Assembly: GCA_965199905.1 (NCBI GenBank)
Contig: OZ241366.1
Coordinates: forward strand, 1,240,001-1,304,000
Length of the DNA stretch: 64,000 nt
Source of the DNA: Ilyomonas sp965199905
GTDB lineage: Bacteria > Bacteroidota > Bacteroidia > Chitinophagales > Chitinophagaceae
Reading direction: 5' to 3'
Positions 17,876-26,944 of the stretch are shown here, piece after piece. How positions within the stretch are numbered: the stretch's first letter is position 1; each line of letters starts with the position of its first letter. Position numbers and translations under genes: made by a program. The notes under the pieces are model-generated. The model was not told the origin of the DNA. It saw only the letters and a program-made list of their open reading frames with translations, and searched no databases.

Positions 17876-18373
17876 TTAATTAGCAGAAGGTTTCAGGCCA
17901 CCGGTAGCGCTGTTGGCAGGTGCTGCATCGGCGGGTGTATCGAAGGTTTCGCCGTGAAAGCGAAGTTGCTTGCTTAAACCATTATCTAAATGCAGGGTTA
18001 CTACTTTTGTAAACGAACCTTTGGTACCGCCGTTAAAACCAAGTTTTAAGCGCATTAATTGTCCCGGTGCAAACGGACCTTCTACAGTCGATTTGCTGGT
18101 TTCCCAAGCTGGTGTTGTGCAACCGCAACCCGCTTGCGCTGTAATGGTCTTGATAGTATCCATACTCAGGTTTTTCACTGTAATCGTGTACTCAATTGGC
18201 TTACCGAAAGCAATCTTACCCATGTCATGGTCAGCATCGCTGATTTGTAATACTTTATCAACGTCCTGGGCAGGTGCCTGCGAAGTAGTGGTAGTAGTTG
18301 TTGAAGTTTGTGCGTGTGCCGCAGCAAGAATAAAGAGGGCGCTAAACGCTACCATCATTTTTTTCATATTCAT
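17876..18373 (-). CDS. DUF1573 domain periplasmic protein, first of a pair
   Basis: A 165-residue exported protein. The signal peptide ends near AAAHAQ (about residue 21) and is followed by a Thr/Ser-rich linker. The DUF1573 domain has DHDMGKIAFGKPIEYTITVKN and the cysteine motif AGCGCTTPAWETS, the same AGCGCTTP core as the downstream paralogue. The C terminus is an Ala/Pro/Asn-rich tail. Starts at the Met of MNMKKMM or the Met two codons later. The pair is transcribed together. Confidence 0.85.
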   Translation of the reverse strand: MNMKKMMVAFSALFILAAAHAQTSTTTTTTSQAPAQDVDKVLQISDADHDMGKIAFGKPIEYTITVKNLSMDTIKTITAQAGCGCTTPAWETSKSTVEGPFAPGQLMRLKLGFNGGTKGSFTKVVTLHLDNGLSKQLRFHGETFDTPADAAPANSATGGLKPSAN

Positions 18374-18502
18374 TGTGTTTGTTGTGCAATATTATTCAAT
18401 TCTACAAAGTAAAACATTGGCAAAACGGGCGTTTCCGTTTTACTAACAATATTTTAAGGCAATCAGACAGAGCATGAACCGCAAAGTTTAAAGGATTAAA
18501 AA

Positions 18503-18940
18503 TTATGATTGCCAAATCGGAAGCGTTTCAATTTCTTCAGCCTTTCCGCCTTCAATTTGCCAGGCAATTGTACCTGTTCCGTTGCTGATAACCAGGTATG
18601 CACAATCGTTGACGAGGTTATAACGGATGGCTTGCATTAAAGTAGTTTCGGTAAGCGGTACACCCGGTTCTTTACATTCAATAATCATCCAGGGCTGCTC
18701 ATTTTTATACACCACAATATCGCAGCGTTTTCTCAATTCGCCTAGTTGTATTCCCTTTTCGATGGCTAATAAACCGGCGGGATATCGTTTTATTTCCAAT
18801 AGATATTTTACAAAGTTTTGCCGCACCCATTCTTCCGGTGTAAGGCGCAGCCATTTTTTGCGGATGTTATCAAAAATCCATTCCTTTTCATTTTCTTTTT
18901 TTAATTGAAAGTGTGGCTCCGGAAAACTGATAGCAACCAT
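18503..18940 (-). CDS. HsdR N-terminal-like (PD-(D/E)xK) nuclease domain protein
   Basis: A 145-residue protein consisting only of the fold found at the N terminus of type I restriction enzyme HsdR subunits. The active-site pattern is visible: RKRCDIVVYKN with Asp74 and MIIECKEP with Glu88 and Lys90. There is no helicase, methylase or specificity gene nearby, so this is not a restriction system; stand-alone versions are common in Bacteroidota and their role is not known. It is divergent from the AMP nucleosidase gene with about 50 bases between the starts. Confidence 0.78.
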   Translation of the reverse strand: MVAISFPEPHFQLKKENEKEWIFDNIRKKWLRLTPEEWVRQNFVKYLLEIKRYPAGLLAIEKGIQLGELRKRCDIVVYKNEQPWMIIECKEPGVPLTETTLMQAIRYNLVNDCAYLVISNGTGTIAWQIEGGKAEEIETLPIWQS

Positions 18941-18968
18941 ACTGCAAAACTACCGGCGAAGGCCGAAG

Positions 18969-18977
18969 TATATTTGC
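18969..18977 (+). promoter_or_regulatory. -7 promoter element of AMP nucleosidase
   Basis: TATATTTGC matches TAnnTTTGC and ends 15 bases before the ATG at 18993. Confidence 0.5.
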
Positions 18978-18992
18978 AAAATTTTCCCGCAC

Positions 18993-19766
18993 ATGAAAAC
19001 AAGACAGGATATTGTAAACAACTGGCTGCCACGATATACAGGTCAGAAGCTCGACGAATTTGGAGATTATATTTTGCTGACCAACTTTAGCAATTACGTG
19101 CATCTATTTGCCGAATGGAATGGCACTGAAGTCGTTGGTTTAGATCGTCCTTACCAATGCGCCACGGCAAACGGCATCACCATTATCAACTTTGGGATGG
19201 GAAGTGCAGGCGCGGCAACGATTATGGATCTGCTGTCTGCTATTAGCCCAAAAGCCGTTTTGTTTTTAGGTAAATGTGGCGGTTTAAAAAAAAGGAACAA
19301 GCTTGGCGATTTGATTCTACCCATTGCTGCCATTCGCGGAGAGGGAACTTCCAACGATTACTTTCCGCCTGAAGTGCCTGCCCTGCCTGCGTTTGCGCTG
19401 CAACGCGCGGTATCAACAACGATACGCGAGAACAGTGTTGACTACTGGACAGGAACTGTTTACACTACCAATCGCCGCATTTGGGAACACGATGATACGT
19501 TTAAAGAATATCTCCGAAAAATAAGAGCGTATGCTATTGATATGGAAACGGCTACCATTTTCACTGTTGGTTTTTTTAATAAAATTCCAACCGGCGCATT
19601 GCTTTTGGTAAGCGATCAACCGATGACACCGGAAGGCGTAAAAACAGCGGAAAGTGATAAGCTGATAACGAAGAAATATGTGGAGCAACATTTAACCATC
19701 GGCATCAATTCTTTGAAACAATTAATGCTGAAGACAACGACGGTGAGGCATTTGAAATTTGAATAA
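18993..19766 (+). CDS. AMP nucleosidase (short form)
   Basis: It hydrolyses AMP to adenine and ribose 5-phosphate, an adenylate-balancing reaction. The 257-residue protein corresponds to the catalytic phosphorylase-like domain alone, without the N-terminal regulatory domain of the enterobacterial enzyme; this short form is usual in Bacteroidota. Diagnostic segments are FGMGSAGAATIMDLL (about 65-80), LFLGKCGGLKKRNKLGDL (about 90-107) and AIDMETATIFTVG (about 178-190), where Glu and Met bind the ribose. It stands alone behind a good promoter element. Confidence 0.88.
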   Translation: MKTRQDIVNNWLPRYTGQKLDEFGDYILLTNFSNYVHLFAEWNGTEVVGLDRPYQCATANGITIINFGMGSAGAATIMDLLSAISPKAVLFLGKCGGLKKRNKLGDLILPIAAIRGEGTSNDYFPPEVPALPAFALQRAVSTTIRENSVDYWTGTVYTTNRRIWEHDDTFKEYLRKIRAYAIDMETATIFTVGFFNKIPTGALLLVSDQPMTPEGVKTAESDKLITKKYVEQHLTIGINSLKQLMLKTTTVRHLKFE

Positions 19767-19772
19767 TCATGT

Positions 19773-20669
19773 TCATCCGTGTTCTATTTCCTTTTTCCGC
19801 ATTTCCTTACTCGTCATCTTACTGCCATCATGGCTCCAGCCGGGTGCTTTGATGATGTAGTTTACTTTATTGCGCCAGCCAATATCATTCTTTCTTACAT
19901 CGTTTTTTATTGCCTGCCATTCGTGAAAAACAATATTGACTGCATTAGGCTGCTGAATGTCAGACACCAGTCCATAGCGGATAGGTTCATATTCTTCTTC
20001 CTTTAATTCAGGTTGAAATGTGCCGAACATTTTATCCCAGATAATGAGAAACATGCCCATGTTTTTATCTAGATATTTCACGTTACTGGCATGATGCACG
20101 CGATGATGTGAAGGCGTAACGAATACATATTCCAGCCAGCCTAATTTTCCTATAATATCTGTATGCACCAAAGTTCCCCAGATTTGCGTAGCCGAATACA
20201 TAAACACAATATCGAGTGGCTCGAAACCAAAAAAAGCCAGTGGTATAAAATAGACGAAACGATACAATGGTTCAAATACAGAAGAACGGAAGCCTACAGA
20301 AAAATTCATTTGCTGGCTGCTGTGGTGCGTAACATGCACAGCCCAAAACAAACGCACTTCATGGTCAAAACGGTGCAGCCAATAATAAAGAAAATCTTCA
20401 GCCAGCAAAAGTGTTATCCAGTAAACCCATGGATTAGAAATCTGCACAAATGAAAAGCGATAACAAAAAGCGAACACCGAAAGATAAAAGAGCCTGAAAG
20501 CCACGTCAATCAAAGTGTTCAGCACCATCAGGTAAAAGTTGGTGAACGTTCCTTTTACTGAATAAGCCTGGCGTTGCTGAAAGTGAGTCAGCAACAATTC
20601 GACGCCAATAATAATGACATAGAAAGGAGTGGAAAATAATAGCAGCCAATGCTCTCTTACAGAATTCAT
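19773..20669 (-). CDS. Sterol desaturase family membrane enzyme, second copy
   Basis: About 298 residues from the Met of MNSVREHWLLLF; an upstream Met at 20702 is the alternative. It is a membrane di-iron hydroxylase with the three histidine clusters HRFDH (about 103), HVTHH (about 117-121) and HRVHH (about 198-202), embedded between membrane helices. It resembles the protein at 6139-7050 but is not a recent copy. The substrate is unknown (sterol, hopanoid, carotenoid or acyl lipid). It converges with AMP nucleosidase, their stops being only seven bases apart. Confidence 0.85.
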   Translation of the reverse strand: MNSVREHWLLLFSTPFYVIIIGVELLLTHFQQRQAYSVKGTFTNFYLMVLNTLIDVAFRLFYLSVFAFCYRFSFVQISNPWVYWITLLLAEDFLYYWLHRFDHEVRLFWAVHVTHHSSQQMNFSVGFRSSVFEPLYRFVYFIPLAFFGFEPLDIVFMYSATQIWGTLVHTDIIGKLGWLEYVFVTPSHHRVHHASNVKYLDKNMGMFLIIWDKMFGTFQPELKEEEYEPIRYGLVSDIQQPNAVNIVFHEWQAIKNDVRKNDIGWRNKVNYIIKAPGWSHDGSKMTSKEMRKKEIEHG

Positions 20670-20759
20670 ACACTTTGTTTGGCACAACAAAGTAAGAGTC
20701 AAATTTTTTTATAGAATTATAAAATTGGCTTCGGCAAATTGAGCCACCTTCGCGTTGCT

Positions 20760-21233
20760 ATGGCAGACTTCCTACAAAGTAACTGGCAAAAAAAATCGGC
20801 TGATCACCAGAAAGTGTATAAGCAGTTTTTGCAGCGTGCTGATAAAAACAAAGTGCTGAAGCAGTTGCCGCAACTGCATGAAGAAGCTTTTGAAAATATT
20901 GATTGTTTGAAATGTGCTGCGTGTTGCAAAAATTATTCGCCGCGTTTTAAAACTCCGGATATAAAGCGAATAAGTAAGCACCTTAAAATGAAAGAAGGTG
21001 AATTAATCGAAACATACCTGCGGCTTGACAGCGATGGCGATTATGTGGTAAAATCAACGCCGTGCCCTTTCTTAAATGAGGATAATTACTGCTCCATTTA
21101 CGAGGTGCGTCCATCAGATTGCGAACGGTTTCCCTACACCGATGAAGATGTAATAATAAAGCGGGCAAACATTACCCAAAAGAATTCAACCTTCTGCCCT
21201 ATCGTAGTATTTGTACTTGAAAAGTTGATATAA
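20760..21233 (+). CDS. YkgJ-family cysteine cluster protein
   Basis: A 157-residue protein of the YkgJ type (CxxCxxCC-like cluster proteins, thought to bind zinc or an iron-sulfur cluster). The metal motifs are CLKCAACCKNYSPRF (about 45-59) and CPFLNEDNYCSIYEVRPSDCERFPY (about 100-125), the typical two-part arrangement. Start chosen at MADFLQSNWQ, since the frame seven residues upstream is short and unlike the family. Function is unknown. It precedes rlmD by about 60 bases, but rlmD has its own promoter element. Confidence 0.85.
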   Translation: MADFLQSNWQKKSADHQKVYKQFLQRADKNKVLKQLPQLHEEAFENIDCLKCAACCKNYSPRFKTPDIKRISKHLKMKEGELIETYLRLDSDGDYVVKSTPCPFLNEDNYCSIYEVRPSDCERFPYTDEDVIIKRANITQKNSTFCPIVVFVLEKLI

Positions 21234-21279
21234 AACAAATCCAAAACTTAAAGCTGATAGCTGAAGGCTGACAGCTATT

Positions 21280-21288
21280 TACATTTGC
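21280..21288 (+). promoter_or_regulatory. -7 promoter element of rlmD
   Basis: TACATTTGC fits TAnnTTTGC and ends only three bases before the GTG start at 21292, so the transcript is probably leaderless or nearly so. Confidence 0.5.
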
Positions 21289-21291
21289 GCC

Positions 21292-22719
21292 GTGAGACAT
21301 AAAAAAGCAACCGTCGTTTTACAGGATATTTTGGTTGAAAATTATGCGGCTGAAGGAAAATGCATCAGTCGCGTAGAAGGCAAAGCGGTGTTTATCGAAA
21401 ATGTGGTGCCCGGCGATGTGGTTGATGTCAGGCTAACAAAAAATAAAAAAGACTGGTCGGAAGGTTTTCCCGTTGCATTTAAAAAGTATTCTGATGAACG
21501 TGTTCAACCTTTTTGCGAGCACTTCGGTGTGTGCGGCGGCTGCCAGTGGCAACACTTGCCTTACGAAAAGCAATTAGAATACAAACAACAGCAGGTGATA
21601 GATGCATTTACGCGCATTGCAAAAATTGAACTTCCTCATTTTGCGCCCATCATTGGTTGTACAGAAACACGCTATTACCGCAATAAACTGGAATATACTT
21701 TTAGCAATAAACGCTATGTGCCCGATGGAGAATTTAACCAGCTTTCTGCTGATGAAAAGAAAGAGGCGCACATTAAAAATGTTGGTGGCTACCACGCGCG
21801 AGGTGTGTTTGATAAAGTGGTTGAAATAAACAAATGCCATTTGCAAAGCGAGCCTACAAACCTTATCCGCAAAGCCATTGCGGCGTATGGCAATGAGAAT
21901 GGTCTTCCATTTTATGACATTCGCGAACACAAAGGCTGGTTGCGAAATGTGCTGGTACGCACCACGACCACAGGCGAACTCATGGTAAATGTGGTGTTGG
22001 GGTATAATGATAACAATCACCAGGAAAAACTGCAAAGCCTGTTGCTGGCGCAGTTTCCTGAGATCACAACTTTGTTGTTTACCAGTAATCCAAAATGGAA
22101 TGACAGCATTACAGATTTATATCCGCAAACGGCGGCGGGCGATGGTTTTATTCATGAAAAATTAGAAAATTTTCTTTTCAAAATCAGCCCCAAATCATTC
22201 TTTCAAACCAATAGCAAACAAGCGGAAACCTTATACAGCATTACGCGTGAGTTTGCTGAGCTTGATGGTACGCAAACCGTTTACGACTTGTACTGCGGCA
22301 CAGGAAGCATCGGCATTTTTGTAAGTGGCAAAGCAAAAAAACTGGTTGGTGTGGAGTTGGTTGAAGATGCCATAAAAGATGCAAAAGAAAACGCAGCCAT
22401 CAACCATATTGAACATGCCTCTTTTTTTAGTGGTGATGTTATTAAAATATGCGACGATGCTTTTTTTGAAACACATGGCAAGCCGGATGTTATTATTACC
22501 GACCCGCCAAGAGCAGGTATGAGTGAGAAACTGATTGAGAAATTGCTTGCTATCTCAGCACCGCGAATTGTATATGTTAGCTGCAACCCTGCCACGCAGG
22601 CAAGAGATTTAATGTGGCTGGATGTAAAATATAAAGTGACGAAAATTCAGCCGGTCGATATGTTTCCGCACACGCTTCACATTGAAAATGTAGTGCAGCT
22701 AACGTTAAAAAACGAATAA
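21292..22719 (+). CDS. rlmD: 23S rRNA (uracil-5-)-methyltransferase RlmD
   Basis: It methylates C5 of a uridine in 23S rRNA (U1939 in E. coli) using S-adenosylmethionine. The 475-residue protein has an N-terminal TRAM domain (about 1-60, GVPGDVVDVRLTKNKKDW-like), an iron-sulfur cluster motif CEHFGVCGGCQWQH (about 75-88) with a fourth Cys in INKCHLQ, the SAM site YDLYCGTGSIGIF (about 330-342), TDPPRAGM and the catalytic Cys in YVSCNPATQARD (about 425). GTG is used as start. Other RNA uridine methyltransferases (RlmC, TrmA) are less likely because of the length and TRAM domain. Confidence 0.9.
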   Translation: MRHKKATVVLQDILVENYAAEGKCISRVEGKAVFIENVVPGDVVDVRLTKNKKDWSEGFPVAFKKYSDERVQPFCEHFGVCGGCQWQHLPYEKQLEYKQQQVIDAFTRIAKIELPHFAPIIGCTETRYYRNKLEYTFSNKRYVPDGEFNQLSADEKKEAHIKNVGGYHARGVFDKVVEINKCHLQSEPTNLIRKAIAAYGNENGLPFYDIREHKGWLRNVLVRTTTTGELMVNVVLGYNDNNHQEKLQSLLLAQFPEITTLLFTSNPKWNDSITDLYPQTAAGDGFIHEKLENFLFKISPKSFFQTNSKQAETLYSITREFAELDGTQTVYDLYCGTGSIGIFVSGKAKKLVGVELVEDAIKDAKENAAINHIEHASFFSGDVIKICDDAFFETHGKPDVIITDPPRAGMSEKLIEKLLAISAPRIVYVSCNPATQARDLMWLDVKYKVTKIQPVDMFPHTLHIENVVQLTLKNE

Positions 22720-22790
22720 GCTACCAATCTTACCCAACAAAAAGGAATAAGAAAAATATCTTTGAAAATATAGAAGCACATTTATAAAGC

Positions 22791-23549
22791 ATGAGTGAAT
22801 TCAGACCAGGGAGTTTCCAGATTTTACCAACCATTATTAAGAATCTTATTATCATCAATGTCCTGGTATTGCTGGCGCAATTATACCTCGGCGATGAAAT
22901 GTCAACATATCTTACAAATAACTTCGCTCTTCATGCCTGGCAGAGCGATTTGTTTCAGCCCTGGCAGTTTGTAACGCACCTTTTTATGCATGGCAGTTGG
23001 GGACATTTGTTCAGCAATATGTTTGCTTTGTGGATGTTTGGCTCTATTCTCGAAAATTTGTGGGGGCCAAAGCGTTTCATTACCTTTTATCTCGTTTGCG
23101 GTTTAGGTGCCGCTCTCTGCCACATGATCGTTCTGTCTTTTGAAAACAAGGGGCTTATAAGTGATTACAACAGTTTATTGGCAGGCGGTGGAGATTTAAG
23201 AGATCGCGCACTCCAGTTTATAAGTAAATATGGAAACGGGTATGGCGGAAGTCCGGAACAAATATTCAACTATCGCGTCAATGAAGCTACGTTAGGAGCT
23301 TCCGGCGCTGTGTTTGGTTGCCTTGCTGCGTTTGGTTATCTCTTTCCCAACGATTATGTGTATTTCAGTTTTCTCATTCCTATCAAAGCCAAATGGTTTG
23401 TTTTGATTTATGCCGGTTTTGAGCTGACACAAGCCGTTCAGAACAGTGCCGGCGATAATGTGGCTCACGTAGCACACCTTGGCGGTGCTTTGTTTGGCAT
23501 CTTACTCGTCTGGTTTTGGAACAAAAGCAACAAACGGAATTTTTATTAA
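22791..23549 (+). CDS. Rhomboid-family intramembrane serine protease
   Basis: A 252-residue polytopic membrane protease. The catalytic dyad is intact: Ser171 in GASGAVFG and His229 in HVAHLGGA; there is also the HGSWGHLFSNMFALWMFG helix that supplies the oxyanion-hole residues. Six membrane segments are apparent. It would cleave membrane helices of unknown substrates. The following gene (a rhomboid homologue without Ser) starts before or just after its stop and is probably co-transcribed. Confidence 0.9.
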   Translation: MSEFRPGSFQILPTIIKNLIIINVLVLLAQLYLGDEMSTYLTNNFALHAWQSDLFQPWQFVTHLFMHGSWGHLFSNMFALWMFGSILENLWGPKRFITFYLVCGLGAALCHMIVLSFENKGLISDYNSLLAGGGDLRDRALQFISKYGNGYGGSPEQIFNYRVNEATLGASGAVFGCLAAFGYLFPNDYVYFSFLIPIKAKWFVLIYAGFELTQAVQNSAGDNVAHVAHLGGALFGILLVWFWNKSNKRNFY

Positions 23550-23611
23550 AACTTAACGGCTTTTTACTAAGATTTATACCGAAATTTGAAGAATCCTACG
23601 ATAAGGCTGTG

Positions 23612-24523
23612 ATGCAACAGAACAGAAAATATTCTACTTTACTTGGCTCCGACCGCAATGCACTGGTGTGGCTTATTATTTTTAATGCCGTTGTATTTGC
23701 CGGTCTTTTCTTCACCGAATTGATTTATCGAATGGTTGAGGTTGCCACTTATAAGCAGCAGGTACTCGACTGGTTTACATTGCCGCCACAATTAGGCAAA
23801 CTGGCTACGCGCCCGTGGACGGTGTTAACATATATGTTTACTCACAGCGATTTTATGGCTGCCATTGCCACCATTCTTTGGCTGTGGGGCTTTGGTTTTA
23901 TTCTGCAGGATTTAACCGGAAATAAAAAAATGATTCCCATTTATTTGTACGGTGGTTTTGTAGGTGCTATCTTTTTTATCGCTACGCAATATGCCATTCC
24001 GGGCTTGCGGGCTAACATCAACGAAGCGCCTTCGCTGATGGGCGGCGGTGCGGCTGTTATGGCTATCGCGCTGGCTGCTACTACTCTTTCGCCCGGCTAT
24101 CGTTTGTTCCCGATGATTAATGGCGGCATTCCTCTTTGGGTGCTTACGCTTATCTATGTTGTGTTTGATTTAAGTACGCTTGGTGTAAGCAATGCAGGCG
24201 TTGGTATCTCGCACTTAGCCGGTGCAGCTACAGGTTTTGTTTTCATTAAACAAATGCAGCAAGGCAGAGATGGCAGCGTGTGGATGAATAAAGTATTTGA
24301 CTGGTTCAATAATTTGTTCAATCCCGAAATAAAATACACACGCAAACCTTTAAAGCAGCAGGTATTTTACAGGACCGGCAAAAAGCCTTTCGAGAAAGTT
24401 TCATCGCGCTTTTCGCAACAGAAGTTAGACGAAATATTAGATAAAATAAATGAAGATGGCTACAGCTCGCTGAGCAACGAAGAAAAAGATTATCTGAGGA
24501 AAGCCAGCAAGGAAGACCTTTGA
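23612..24523 (+). CDS. Rhomboid-like membrane protein lacking the catalytic serine
   Basis: About 303 residues from the ATG at 23612 (preceded by AAGG); the open frame extends up to a TTG at 23516 that overlaps the upstream rhomboid. The fold is a rhomboid, with a DUF6576-like soluble C-terminal tail (FSQQKLDEILDKINEDG). Where the active protease has GASG, this one reads LMGGGAAVMA: codon GGT at 24047-24049 (Gly146) replaces Ser, one transition away from AGT. The His in ISHLAGAATG is kept (His201). It is therefore probably a pseudoprotease (iRhom-like), possibly controlling the active partner upstream. Confidence 0.82.
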   Translation: MQQNRKYSTLLGSDRNALVWLIIFNAVVFAGLFFTELIYRMVEVATYKQQVLDWFTLPPQLGKLATRPWTVLTYMFTHSDFMAAIATILWLWGFGFILQDLTGNKKMIPIYLYGGFVGAIFFIATQYAIPGLRANINEAPSLMGGGAAVMAIALAATTLSPGYRLFPMINGGIPLWVLTLIYVVFDLSTLGVSNAGVGISHLAGAATGFVFIKQMQQGRDGSVWMNKVFDWFNNLFNPEIKYTRKPLKQQVFYRTGKKPFEKVSSRFSQQKLDEILDKINEDGYSSLSNEEKDYLRKASKEDL

Positions 24524-24535
24524 GAATCCAACATC

Positions 24536-25657
24536 ATGAATAAATTTTTGAAACTTTTCTGGCGGGTAGGATGTGTCGTATTAGCCATCGCTTTTTTGTT
24601 GTCCTGCTGCACTGCGTTTACTTCTTCTGCAATATTTTCTTTTTCTATCTTTTTTGCGCTGCTTTTTCCTTACTTGTTTTTGGCGGTTCTTGTTGCGGCC
24701 ATTATCAATTTGTTTATTAATAAAAAGTGGGCGATTGTTTTTTTTGTTTTACTACTGGCAGGTCTGTATAATTTCTTTCAAACAGTTGCCATTTCACCGC
24801 TGCATAGCTGGACGATGAAGAAAGACTCCGGCAGCCTGCGCATAATGACGTGGAATGTGTCTGAGTTTGTAAATCCCGCCCCGCTCGATTTGCCTGATGC
24901 TGAAATCAGGCGCAATATTTATTATACCATAACCGAATACAAGCCTGATATACTTTGCCTGCAGGAATACTACAACGCATCAAACAGCCGCGATCTGCCT
25001 TCAGAACAACACGAGCTGGACTCGCTCGGTTATCCTTATGTGGCTTTCTCCGGCGACCAGCGTATGAAAACATTTTTTGGTGTGATAGAACGCGGTGTTG
25101 CCATCTACAGCAAACTGCCAATTACGGAAAGCGATACACTCAATATCCGCAACGATTTTAATGTAGAAAATGTGGTGTATGCCGATGTTAAATTCAACGG
25201 CAAGCTAATGCGGATTACTACCGGTCATCTTAAGTCTTACTATCTATTTCCCGATTCTGCCCGAGGATATGTGGGTAGAAAAACCGTAGCAAAAAAACTA
25301 TACACTTACAAGCGAGATGTGGAAATGAAAATACGCGACATCGAGAGCATGCACGAGCAACAGGCTGGCCGCATAAAATCTCTCCTGGATTCCACACCTC
25401 ACCCGGTTATCTATTGCGGCGATATGAATGCCACACCTGTCATGTATAGTTATCAGTTATTGAAAGGAAACCGGCAGGACGCTTTTCTACAAGCGGGTAA
25501 TGGCATTGGCGCTACGTTTTACAATATTGTTCCTACACTGCGTATTGATGTTGTGTTTCCTGCCAAAGACTTTGTTGTTACACAAAGCACGGTTGTGCAA
25601 AGAAAATTAGGTGATCATTACCCGGTATTTGCCGACCTTAAATGGAAGGAGAAATAA
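24536..25657 (+). CDS. Endonuclease/exonuclease/phosphatase family membrane protein
   Basis: A 373-residue protein with two to three membrane helices at the N terminus (about 1-95) and a C-terminal EEP-fold domain. The fold motifs are LRIMTWNVSEF (about 102), DILCLQEYYN with the metal-binding Glu (about 143), ITTGHLKSY, YCGDMNATP (about 300) and the final LGDHYPVFADL with the catalytic His. It may act on phospholipids or nucleic acids; secreted-side orientation is likely. It follows the rhomboid pair by 12 bases in one direction and is the first of two tandem EEP genes. Confidence 0.87.
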   Translation: MNKFLKLFWRVGCVVLAIAFLLSCCTAFTSSAIFSFSIFFALLFPYLFLAVLVAAIINLFINKKWAIVFFVLLLAGLYNFFQTVAISPLHSWTMKKDSGSLRIMTWNVSEFVNPAPLDLPDAEIRRNIYYTITEYKPDILCLQEYYNASNSRDLPSEQHELDSLGYPYVAFSGDQRMKTFFGVIERGVAIYSKLPITESDTLNIRNDFNVENVVYADVKFNGKLMRITTGHLKSYYLFPDSARGYVGRKTVAKKLYTYKRDVEMKIRDIESMHEQQAGRIKSLLDSTPHPVIYCGDMNATPVMYSYQLLKGNRQDAFLQAGNGIGATFYNIVPTLRIDVVFPAKDFVVTQSTVVQRKLGDHYPVFADLKWKEK

Positions 25658-25684
25658 ATATCCGGCTCTTCTTACTTTTACAAT

Positions 25685-26800
25685 ATGGCGGGAGCATTGC
25701 GCAATATCACACGGAAAATAATATTTATTGTCACGCTGCTCTGTTGTGCTTTTTATCTGTTGGCTTTGCTGCCCCTGCTTATCAGTCCTTTATCGTGGTG
25801 GCCAATTGGTTTTTTTGGCTTGTCATTTCCTTATTTATTTACATTATTAGTATTTATCGTTCTTTTCTGGCTTATGGCAAAGCCGCGCTACGCCTGGCTT
25901 CCGCTTTTTGTTTTGTTGCTTGGCTATAAACAAATCAATGTTCTGTTTGGTATTCATTTTTATGGTTTTAAAGCTGATAAGCAGTCAAACACTTTGCGCA
26001 TTGTAGACTGGAATGTTGGCAACATGTATGGTCTCAGTAACAACACCGATACCCGTAAGCACAACCGCACGGAAATAGCAGGTATTATCTTAAATCAAAA
26101 GCCTGATATTATTTGCTTGCAGGAATTCAATCATTCAACAAAGCAAGGCGAAGAAGCCAACAACATTGCCTTGTTTTCCAAGCAATATCCTTACTATTAT
26201 TTTTCAAAAGATGTGAACCGGAAAGATGGTTATTATCAATATGGCTCAGTCATTTTTTCAAAATATCCAATCGTTGATACAGGCAAAATTAAGTACCCGC
26301 ATTTTAGTTACGAAAGCCTTGTGTTTGCCGATATAAAGTATGGCGAAGACACCATTCGCTTTTATACTTCGCATCTGCAGTCTTTCAAATTTTCAGGTTC
26401 CGATTACGCCAATATTGACAAGGTCACTGAAGCCGACAATGAAACTCTATCAGCCTCCAAAAGCTTAATATCAAAAATGAAAATTGCCTTTAAGCGGCGC
26501 AGCGAACAGGCAGATGTGATAAACAAAGAAATCAGTGTTAGTCCGCATTCATCTATCATGTGCGGAGACTTTAACGATGTGCCAAATTCATACACATACT
26601 TTACCATTCGTGGCTTGCGGCAGGATGCTTTTTTGAGGAAAGATTTCGGCATCGGCAAAAGCTATAATGCTTTAGCTCCTACGCTTCGTATTGATTATAT
26701 TCTTCCCGATACCACGTTCAATGTGCAGCAATTCAATATGGTTGATGAAGCTCTCAGCGATCATTATATGTTGGTAAGCGATATTAGTTTACGCAAGTGA
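25685..26800 (+). CDS. Endonuclease/exonuclease/phosphatase family membrane protein, second copy
   Basis: A 371-residue paralogue of the preceding gene with the same plan: N-terminal membrane helices (about 10-90), then LRIVDWNVGNMYG, DIICLQEFN (metal Glu), YTSHLQSF, CGDFNDVPNSYTY and the closing LSDHYMLVSDI. It begins 27 bases after its neighbour, on the same strand, and could be co-transcribed or use a short promoter (TACTTTTAC just before its ATG). Tandem duplication followed by divergence is inferred. Substrate unknown. Confidence 0.87.
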   Translation: MAGALRNITRKIIFIVTLLCCAFYLLALLPLLISPLSWWPIGFFGLSFPYLFTLLVFIVLFWLMAKPRYAWLPLFVLLLGYKQINVLFGIHFYGFKADKQSNTLRIVDWNVGNMYGLSNNTDTRKHNRTEIAGIILNQKPDIICLQEFNHSTKQGEEANNIALFSKQYPYYYFSKDVNRKDGYYQYGSVIFSKYPIVDTGKIKYPHFSYESLVFADIKYGEDTIRFYTSHLQSFKFSGSDYANIDKVTEADNETLSASKSLISKMKIAFKRRSEQADVINKEISVSPHSSIMCGDFNDVPNSYTYFTIRGLRQDAFLRKDFGIGKSYNALAPTLRIDYILPDTTFNVQQFNMVDEALSDHYMLVSDISLRK

Positions 26801-26944
26801 AAAGATGTATCCATTTTTGTTTTTTCTTTTTAAAATTCAATCGAAATATTCTTTGGCTCTGCCAGCTTTTGTACAACAATTAACGACAGTTCGCACTATC
26901 CATCACAAGTCCTCGTTCATAAGGTCTTTTTTTGAAATTGAGGT

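Noticed and set aside
18503..18940. A type I restriction system
   Set aside because: Only the N-terminal nuclease domain is present; no helicase, methylase or specificity gene lies nearby.
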